64,000 nt of DNA from Chryseobacterium sp. MFBS3-17 (GTDB taxonomy: Bacteria; Bacteroidota; Bacteroidia; Flavobacteriales; Weeksellaceae), in contig NZ_JAJEWK010000007.1 in NCBI RefSeq assembly GCF_020687745.1, forward strand, positions 1 to 64,000, written 5' to 3'. The notes beneath the pieces are model-generated. The model searched no databases. It worked only from the letters and a program-made list of their open reading frames with translations, and was not told where the DNA came from. A program made the translations under genes and the position numbers. Of this stretch, positions 54,169-59,738 are shown piece after piece. Within the stretch, counting starts at the first letter, position 1, and every line of letters starts with the position of its first letter.

Positions 54169-54435
54169 ATGGAAACATTACAATTAGAAAAAGATATTAT
54201 TGAAATTATTCAAGAAGTATGTAATCATAATGAAGTGAATGAGGTAGTTAATGAAAATTTCTATCCGGGGAATTTTATTATGAGTCAAGTTTTGGTTTCT
54301 ATTTTTTCTCAAATAGAAATAAAAACAGGAATTGAAATCCCCAATGATTGTTATATTTTTCACGATAGCAAAACAAAGAAACAGTTAAGTATAAAAGAGG
54401 CTGCAATTAAACTTTTAAAATTGTCAAAAAATTAA
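54169..54435 (+). CDS. Acyl-carrier-protein-like small protein
   Basis: An 88-residue acidic helical protein. Its C-terminal half aligns with acyl carrier proteins: from Ser39 (I-M-S39-Q-V-L) the pattern runs through hydrophobic helix II to TGIEIPND at 54-60, with exactly the ACP spacing from the phosphopantetheine serine to the E-I-P turn. The usual D-S-L motif is altered to M-S-Q. The last gene of the same operon is an AcpS-type phosphopantetheinyl transferase, which supports modification of Ser39. No ligase that would load it is present in the operon. It could carry an acyl or aminoacyl group for the other enzymes. Family call moderate. Confidence 0.65.
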   Translation: METLQLEKDIIEIIQEVCNHNEVNEVVNENFYPGNFIMSQVLVSIFSQIEIKTGIEIPNDCYIFHDSKTKKQLSIKEAAIKLLKLSKN

Positions 54436-54445
54436 TAATAAAATT

Positions 54446-54766
54446 ATGTCTGAAAGAGAACAAATAGCAGAAAGATTGAAAGAGGCAAGAATAATGTCCG
54501 GTTTATCACAAGAAAATGCTGCAAAAATTTTGCAAATACATAGACCTGCAATTTCAGAAATAGAGAGTGGAAGAAGAAAAGTAAGTGCTGAAGAAATAAT
54601 ACAATTTGCTAAACTGTATAAAGTAAGTACTTCGTGGTTATTGTTAAAAGAAGAAGATGAATCCGCTTTTGATGAACAAATAAAAATCGCAGCAAGGGAA
54701 TTGAGCAGTATGGATGAATCAGATAGAAAAAAACTTTTAGAAATATTAAGAATACTGCCTAAATAG
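54446..54766 (+). CDS. XRE-family HTH regulator
   Basis: A 106-residue DNA-binding protein with a Cro/CI helix-turn-helix at about residues 8-65 (RLKEARIMSGLSQENAAKIL, then AISEIESGRRKVSAEEIIQF) and a helical C-terminal tail. The stop directly abuts the ATG of the ImmA-type metallopeptidase gene, a standard repressor/anti-repressor pairing in mobile elements. It probably represses the operon through the TTGTA/TACAA half-sites. Confidence 0.93.
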   Translation: MSEREQIAERLKEARIMSGLSQENAAKILQIHRPAISEIESGRRKVSAEEIIQFAKLYKVSTSWLLLKEEDESAFDEQIKIAARELSSMDESDRKKLLEILRILPK

Positions 54767-55618
54767 ATGAAAGAGATACATACCAAAGCAATCCGAAAGG
54801 CAAGTGAAATTAGATTGAAATTAGGATATAGTTTATATGAGCCAGTTAACGTTTATGATATTTGTTCCAAATTGGAAATAGATGTACAATTTGTAGATAT
54901 TAATATGGAGGGGCTTTACGTAAACAATAAAGACTTAAATAACACATCTCCGAAAATTCTTATTTCACGATTACGACCATTTCCAAGAAGGGTTTTTACC
55001 TGCGGGCATGAACTTGGACATCATGTGTTTGGTCATGGGTTAAAGATAGACATACTAACTGAAGAAAATGAGAGTTCAAAATATAAAAGTGATGACGAAA
55101 TACTTGTGGATACATTTTCAGCACATTTATTAATGCCAATAACTTGTATTCAATCAGAATTTATAAAAAGAAAATTGGATTTTGGAACAGCAACCGAAAT
55201 GGACTATTACATAGTTAGTTCAATTCTTGGAGTGGGTTATCAAACATTGATTATTCATTGTAAAATTAACAGACTTATTGATGATTCTAAATATTTTGAA
55301 TTAGCCAAACATACGCCTGCGAAAATATTCAAGAAATATTTTGGGAATGTTGATGAAAAGGCATATTTCAAGATAATTGATTTTAAAACGAATAATTTAC
55401 CTATTGACTTAGAGGTTTCAAATTATCTTGTTGTTCCAACAGAATTTGAAGTTGATAGCCAATATTTAGAAAAATTAAAAAGCACCGAAATCGGAACATT
55501 GTATATGGCGAAAAAATCGGGAATATCCTCCATTTATTCAAATGAGAACAGTTGCTTTGTAAGAATCCAACCGCAGAACTATATTGGTTTTGCAGAATAT
55601 AGACATTTAGAAAATTAA
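54767..55618 (+). CDS. ImmA/IrrE-family metallopeptidase
   Basis: A 283-residue protein with the gluzincin motif HELGHH at 81-86 in VFTCGHELGHHVFGHG, and the following ImmA signature DEILVDTFSAHLLMP (110-124) supplying the third acidic ligand. ImmA/IrrE proteases cleave or inactivate partner XRE repressors in response to signals such as DNA damage. A C-terminal domain of about 110 residues (190-283) is probably the sensor. The gene starts at the base after the XRE stop, so regulation of that repressor is likely. Confidence 0.92.
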   Translation: MKEIHTKAIRKASEIRLKLGYSLYEPVNVYDICSKLEIDVQFVDINMEGLYVNNKDLNNTSPKILISRLRPFPRRVFTCGHELGHHVFGHGLKIDILTEENESSKYKSDDEILVDTFSAHLLMPITCIQSEFIKRKLDFGTATEMDYYIVSSILGVGYQTLIIHCKINRLIDDSKYFELAKHTPAKIFKKYFGNVDEKAYFKIIDFKTNNLPIDLEVSNYLVVPTEFEVDSQYLEKLKSTEIGTLYMAKKSGISSIYSNENSCFVRIQPQNYIGFAEYRHLEN

Positions 55619-55622
55619 TAAA

Positions 55623-56366
55623 ATGAACATACCAGTATTAATAGAAGGAGATAACTTATCCAAAGCTTGGTGCAAAGTTTTTCAACATATAATTGATAAT
55701 TCGGGTAATGAAATTACTCCGTTAATTTTGACTTTAACAGGTTTTGAAGAAGATAAACTAATAAACAGCGAACTGAATAAAGATTTAGCTAGAAATAAAT
55801 TAGATTCGATAGAAATAGTATCAGAAACTATTTTTCCGCAGGCATTATATAAATTCAATGAGAATGACAGACAAAAACTGTTTGAAATTTATTTGAATAA
55901 TGTTTTGCCAAGAATTAAGAAAATTGATCCTCGAAATAGTTCAGGAACCTATTTTGAAAGATTAATAGCTTTTGGAGATGCTAATAAAAATCAATTAGAT
56001 ATTATCATCGATTCTCTTAAACAGGATTCAAAAATCAAACGTAGATCAAAATCCCAAGCTGCAATTTTTGACCCTTTAAAGGATCATAAAAATGGCGTGT
56101 TTCAGAGCTTTCCTTGTTTACAGCACGTTACATTTTATAAATCAGAAAGTGGCGGATTGATAATAAATAGTTTTTATGCGATGCAATATTTGTATCAAAG
56201 AGCATATGGCAATTGGTTGGGGTTAATTAATCTCGGGAAATTTGTTGCACAAGAAGCAGGTTTAGAATTAGAGCGATTTAATTGTTTTGTTGGTGTAGAA
56301 AAATTAGACCATTTAACGAAAACACAAGCAAAAGTATTAATTGGTAAAATGAAGTTAGATAACTAA
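55623..56366 (+). CDS. Divergent thymidylate-synthase-like enzyme
   Basis: A 247-residue protein whose C-terminal half follows the thymidylate synthase fold: FPCLQHVTFY (Cys165 at the nucleophile position, P-C-L instead of P-C-H), GGLIINSFYAMQYLYQRAYGNWLGL (QR equals the phosphate-binding arginine of Q-R-S) and INLGKFVAQEAGLELERF in place of the LPFN...ALL segment. The asparagine that selects dUMP is shifted and the region rewritten, so the substrate may be another pyrimidine nucleotide. Homologues include dUMP and dCMP hydroxymethylases of hypermodified phages. It starts 4 bp after the peptidase gene and overlaps the next by one base. Confidence 0.7.
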   Translation: MNIPVLIEGDNLSKAWCKVFQHIIDNSGNEITPLILTLTGFEEDKLINSELNKDLARNKLDSIEIVSETIFPQALYKFNENDRQKLFEIYLNNVLPRIKKIDPRNSSGTYFERLIAFGDANKNQLDIIIDSLKQDSKIKRRSKSQAAIFDPLKDHKNGVFQSFPCLQHVTFYKSESGGLIINSFYAMQYLYQRAYGNWLGLINLGKFVAQEAGLELERFNCFVGVEKLDHLTKTQAKVLIGKMKLDN

Positions 56367-57409
56367 TGAGCGTAATAACAGAGAAGCAGAAAACATTTAC
56401 AATATACAAACCTTTGTTACCAGCAAAAACCACGGAAGTGTATGATAGTTATTGGAGGTTTGCAGTTTTAAGGCAAGATGTTTTTTTTAGTAGAATTGAA
56501 GGAGATAAATATCCTTGGACAGATGACCCTGTTTTATTTAAACATAGATTTACAAATGCTTATAGAGCATCAGATAGAGTGAGTCAATACTTAATCAGAG
56601 AGGTTATTTATAACACCGCTTATTCAGATGCTCCAAACGAAGTTCTTTTCAGAATACTTTTGTTTAAGCTGTTTAATAAGATTGAAACTTGGGAGTTGTT
56701 AAAAAGCAAAATTGGAAATTTAGTATATGATGAATTTGATTTCAAAAAATATGATAAAGTTTTAAATAAAGCATTCGCTGAAAAGAAAACGATTTATTCT
56801 GCTGCTTACATAATGCCATCAGTAAAACAATTTGGTCATGTACGGAAACACTCCAATCATTTAGAGTTGATTGATTATATTTTGAAAAAAGATACAGCCG
56901 TTCAATTGATGAATTGTAATAAAATGCAACAAGCATTTGATATAGTTAAAAGTTTTCCCGGTTTAGGAGATTTTTTAGCGTATCAAATTTTGATAGACAT
57001 CAATTATTCCAACATAATTGATTTTTCAGAATCAGAATTTGTTGTTCCGGGACCAGGTGCTTTAGGCGGAATAAGTAAGTGTTTCAAAAGCACCGGTGGA
57101 TTGAGTAATGTTGAAATAATTAAACTAATGGTTGATAGGCAAGAAATGGAGTTTGAGCGATTAGGTTTAGACTTCAAAACACTTTGGGGAAGACGTTTGC
57201 AATTAATAGACTGCCAAAATTTGTTTTGTGAAGTAGATAAATATGCAAGGGTAAAACACCCCGAAATAAAAGGGAATAGTGATAGAATCAGAATAAAACA
57301 AGTGTACAAGTTAAATACTAAACCAATTGATTATTGGTTTCCTCCAAAATGGGGAATTAATGAGAATATTAACTCTCAAAAATTTAAGCGAAATGAATCA
57401 AACAAATAA
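56366..57409 (+). CDS. 5-hmdU DNA kinase helical / thymine pyrophosphorylase-like protein
   Basis: A 347-residue all-helical protein. Residues 29-80 read YWRFAVLRQDVFFSRIEG...PWTDDPVL...FTNAYRASDRVSQYL, the pattern I associate with the helical domain of 5-hmdU DNA kinases and the alpha-glutamyl/putrescinyl-thymine pyrophosphorylase families predicted in base-hypermodification operons. A helix-hairpin-helix, FPGLGDFLAYQI (197-208), as in DNA glycosylases, suggests DNA contact, followed by PGPGALGGISKCF. Later conserved-looking patches are DCQNLFCEVDKYAR and YWFPPKW. No P-loop kinase domain is fused. The linked thymidylate-synthase-like gene supports a role in converting a C5-modified pyrimidine. 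Assignment is from memory of the motifs. Confidence 0.62.
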   Translation: MSVITEKQKTFTIYKPLLPAKTTEVYDSYWRFAVLRQDVFFSRIEGDKYPWTDDPVLFKHRFTNAYRASDRVSQYLIREVIYNTAYSDAPNEVLFRILLFKLFNKIETWELLKSKIGNLVYDEFDFKKYDKVLNKAFAEKKTIYSAAYIMPSVKQFGHVRKHSNHLELIDYILKKDTAVQLMNCNKMQQAFDIVKSFPGLGDFLAYQILIDINYSNIIDFSESEFVVPGPGALGGISKCFKSTGGLSNVEIIKLMVDRQEMEFERLGLDFKTLWGRRLQLIDCQNLFCEVDKYARVKHPEIKGNSDRIRIKQVYKLNTKPIDYWFPPKWGINENINSQKFKRNESNK

Positions 57410-57980
57410 AACATTCTTCTTTGATGAAGATTATATTCCAAGAGAGCAACTTCCAAGAGCTTTTCGGATGTCATTTAAAGAAGTTGGCGTTGGAGAAAAA
57501 AATGAGGTAAGAGTGATGTTAAATAACACAAAGCAAGTAGGAGATATCATTAATGATAATTCCTACGATAATGATTTTTATCGCTATCACGATATTTTTC
57601 ATTATTCATTTGCAGCTTTGCTTGGTTGGTCACCTTGCACAAGAGCAATGATGAGAAGAAAACGCAAAAGTAACCCACAAGTTGATGAAATTGAGGATGG
57701 TGCAAGAGCAACAATTACCGAAGAAGCTATTTCTATGCTTGTTTATAATGAAGCAAAAAGGAAGGGTTTCTTTAAAAATAAATATAAAGTTTCAAAAACT
57801 ACTTTAAGAATAATTAAGGAAATGACAGAAAATTTTGAAGTCAAAATTAGAACAACTGAGGAATGGGAAAGAGCAATTCTTAAAGCATATAGTGCGTTTA
57901 GATTTTTGGTTGCTAACAATGGCGGTATTGTGGAATTTGATTCAGTTCATAGAGAACTAAAATACTATTCATTTCAATAA
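57393..57980 (+). CDS. MazG-C-like nucleotide pyrophosphohydrolase
   Basis: A 195-residue helical protein. Residues 62-81 read FYRYHDIFHYSFAALLGWSP and 90-114 KRKS...VDEIEDGARATITEEAIS. These H-D, E/D-rich helices correspond to the MazG C-terminal-type family of all-alpha NTP pyrophosphohydrolases, where the acidic residues bind Mg2+. In hypermodification operons such enzymes are thought to hydrolyse the unmodified or competing dNTP. The start at 57393 (MNQTNKTFFFDEDY) overlaps the preceding gene by 17 bp; 57360 is an alternative. Its stop overlaps the AcpS start by one base. Confidence 0.72.
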   Translation: MNQTNKTFFFDEDYIPREQLPRAFRMSFKEVGVGEKNEVRVMLNNTKQVGDIINDNSYDNDFYRYHDIFHYSFAALLGWSPCTRAMMRRKRKSNPQVDEIEDGARATITEEAISMLVYNEAKRKGFFKNKYKVSKTTLRIIKEMTENFEVKIRTTEEWERAILKAYSAFRFLVANNGGIVEFDSVHRELKYYSFQ

Positions 57981-58354
57981 TGATTGTTTCTATTGGTTGC
58001 GATATAGTTGAACATAAAGTCTCCCAAAAATTGGATTGGGAAAAAGATATTAATGTTCAAAACCGAATTTTTTCAATAAAAGAATTACAGCTGTATTCAG
58101 AAAATAAACAATTGCAGTTTCTTTCGGGCAGATTTGCTGTCAAAGAGGCTGTATTGAAATGTTTATCTATTGGTATGGAAGATGGTATTTCCTTAACAGA
58201 AATTGAAACTTTGCAAACAAAGAATGGTTTACCTTACATAAAATTGGCCGGAAAACCACTATTGATTTCTACTCAATTAGGAATAGAAAAGTGGCATATC
58301 AGTATTACTCATTCTTCAAATTATTCGCAGGCATTTGTCATTGCCGAAAGATAA
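57980..58354 (+). CDS. acpS: Holo-ACP synthase (AcpS-type phosphopantetheinyl transferase)
   Basis: A 124-residue enzyme that moves 4'-phosphopantetheine from CoA to a carrier-protein serine. AcpS motifs are complete: SIGCDIVEHKV (Asp8 metal ligand), RIFSIKELQLYS, LSGRFAVKEAVLKCL (Glu56/Lys60 region) and WHISITHSSNYSQAFVIAE. It differs in context from a housekeeping acpS: it is AT-rich, lies inside the island, and is the last gene of an operon whose first gene encodes a carrier-like protein. It is therefore probably a dedicated enzyme for that partner. Confidence 0.92.
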   Translation: MIVSIGCDIVEHKVSQKLDWEKDINVQNRIFSIKELQLYSENKQLQFLSGRFAVKEAVLKCLSIGMEDGISLTEIETLQTKNGLPYIKLAGKPLLISTQLGIEKWHISITHSSNYSQAFVIAER

Positions 58355-58633
58355 TTTGATCCACTCACACAAACTCCCCAATAGCAAAATCTTCCAAATC
58401 ATCATTCCACAAGGAGGAAGAACAGGTTTGGGTTTCAGAGAAAAGCTGCTATCCAAAAGCTCGGCAATTTTTCGGGAAGCACCTTCAACAGAGTTTTCCA
58501 ACAAATTGAATAATTCAGTTCCCTGCAATTTTTGAAATATGACTGCTGCTGTTTCCTTTTGGGATTGTTCCAAATTTTCTTTTTGAAGAAGTGTTCTCAC
58601 GGAGCTTAGTTCTTCATGAATCTCCTTACGCAA
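58316..58633 (-). pseudogene. Short minus-strand frame, possible gene remnant
   Basis: A 105-codon frame with a protein-like first 70 residues (EIHEELSSVRTLLQKENLEQSQKET, amphipathic) that loses character where it overlaps the acpS end. No family recognised. It may be the start of a gene broken when the operon was inserted. Confidence 0.25.
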
Positions 58634-58680
58634 GATTGTTATAGTCCACTAAAAATGTTCCATTCCTATTCGAAATCAGG

Positions 58681-58780
58681 TTTTGAGCAAATGAGAGCCA
58701 TCCAAAATTTTCAATAGTAAAGAGTAAAAAAAGCCTTTTGGAAGAGGTTTGTTAATGAGATCGGGATTGAAATAAGTTTA
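58681..58780 (+). repeat. Imperfect direct repeat, right copy
   Basis: Matches 53751-53850 at roughly 70% by eye, in the same orientation. Between the copies lie the seven-gene operon and the two short frame remnants. Confidence 0.65.
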
Positions 58781-58803
58781 GTGGAAATTACGTTGGAAAT
58801 CTA

Positions 58804-59127
58804 CTAAACTTTCTTATCAAGATTCTTCTTAAAGTCATCAATCTGCTTCTCACTTATTTCTTCATAAATTTTAGAGAAATCTACCAAGGTAAAATTCATA
58901 GCCTCAATTATTAGTACAATAGTTGTCATAGCAGTTCTTGTAACTCCATTAAATGCTTGCGATACAGTAGCCTTTCGCATATCGGAGTGAATAGCTATTT
59001 TTTCGTAGCTATTAATAATTTCGTCAATCTTACCTACATTTTGAGAATACTCTTTATTCTGCTTTAATAAATGTCGTAAAGAAATTGCAACTTTAATTTT
59101 TATTATCTCTTCAGCATGCTGTTTCAC
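58804..59127 (-). CDS. Small XRE/HTH-like regulator of mobile-element type
   Basis: A 107-residue protein. Residues about 43-75 (AIHSDMRKATVSQAFNGVTRTAMTTIVLIIEAMNFTL) look like the recognition half of a helix-turn-helix of the kind found in small regulators on Bacteroidota integrative elements. The N-terminal half is helical and basic. The start at 59127 gives MKQHAEEIIKIKVAISLRHLL. It is transcribed leftward, away from the structured region at 59258. DNA-binding role inferred. Confidence 0.6.
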   Translation of the reverse strand: MKQHAEEIIKIKVAISLRHLLKQNKEYSQNVGKIDEIINSYEKIAIHSDMRKATVSQAFNGVTRTAMTTIVLIIEAMNFTLVDFSKIYEEISEKQIDDFKKNLDKKV

Positions 59128-59257
59128 TTTCGCAATTAACTACATAAAACAAAATATTTCGGAACGGTATTGCGTACCTAAAAGATTATTTATATTTTTG
59201 GGAAAGGAATTACATCAAAAATGTAATTTTGCAATACTTCAACGATATATAGAAGCT

Positions 59258-59428
59258 ATTGCTTAGAATCTCGATTTGAAAACTGGCACTTTTCTTTGCA
59301 ACGAGAGGATAAGTTTCTAGCTCACGCCTTTGGCGTGGGCTCTCTTATCTGTTGCACGGTATGCCAGTACCTCAAATCGGATATGTAGAGTGCCACGCTG
59401 TTTTTTTGCAATACTCTTCCTAAGCAAT
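59258..59428. other. 171-nt nested inverted-repeat structure
   Basis: Successive arms pair outward to inward: ATTGCTTAG (59258-59266) with CTAAGCAAT (59420-59428); CGATTTGA (59272-59279) with TCAAATCG (59372-59379); ACTGGCA (59282-59288) with TGCCAGT (59362-59368); TGCAAC (59297-59302) with GTTGCA (59351-59356); GATAAG with CTTATC; and the terminal hairpin AGCTCACGCC-TTT-GGCGTGGGCT (59319-59341). Direct repeats TTTTGCAATACT flank it on the left (59228) and appear again at 59405. It could be a structured RNA, a transfer origin or a repeat element. Confidence 0.75.
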
Positions 59429-59738
59429 TTTCTTTTTGCTGCTGTATTGTAATCTTCATAAAAAATGGGGAGATAAAAAACCATTCATATCAACCCTTGG
59501 TTCTGGAGGTAGGGGAGCGAAATAGTGCTTCACCTCACTTTCCTCTACCACAGAACTTTTTATGCCAATCGATTCATTTTTAAACCTTAGAAAAGAGAAA
59601 GCAATGCAAAACATCATTCCATTTTACAATGATTCGTAGAAAGTGAAAATAGAAAACCCTAACCTGTTGTAAGATGGGGATCTCCGCAGGATAGGGCAAT
59701 GTGTCTTAACTATTTACTAATTAAAACTTTTCAAATCT
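59429..59738 (+). promoter_or_regulatory. Leader region of the island SusC gene
   Basis: A 310-bp non-coding stretch. It contains two possible hairpins: TTCTG-GA-GGTAG near 59500 with CTACCACAGAA near 59550, and CCCTAACCTG with CAGGATAGGG at about 59664-59698, just before the SusC start. No match to a known riboswitch was recognised and no T run follows. Confidence 0.4.

Noticed and set aside
59500-59700. Riboswitch upstream of the island SusC gene
   Set aside because: Hairpins are present but no conserved core of cobalamin, TPP or other common riboswitch classes was recognised.
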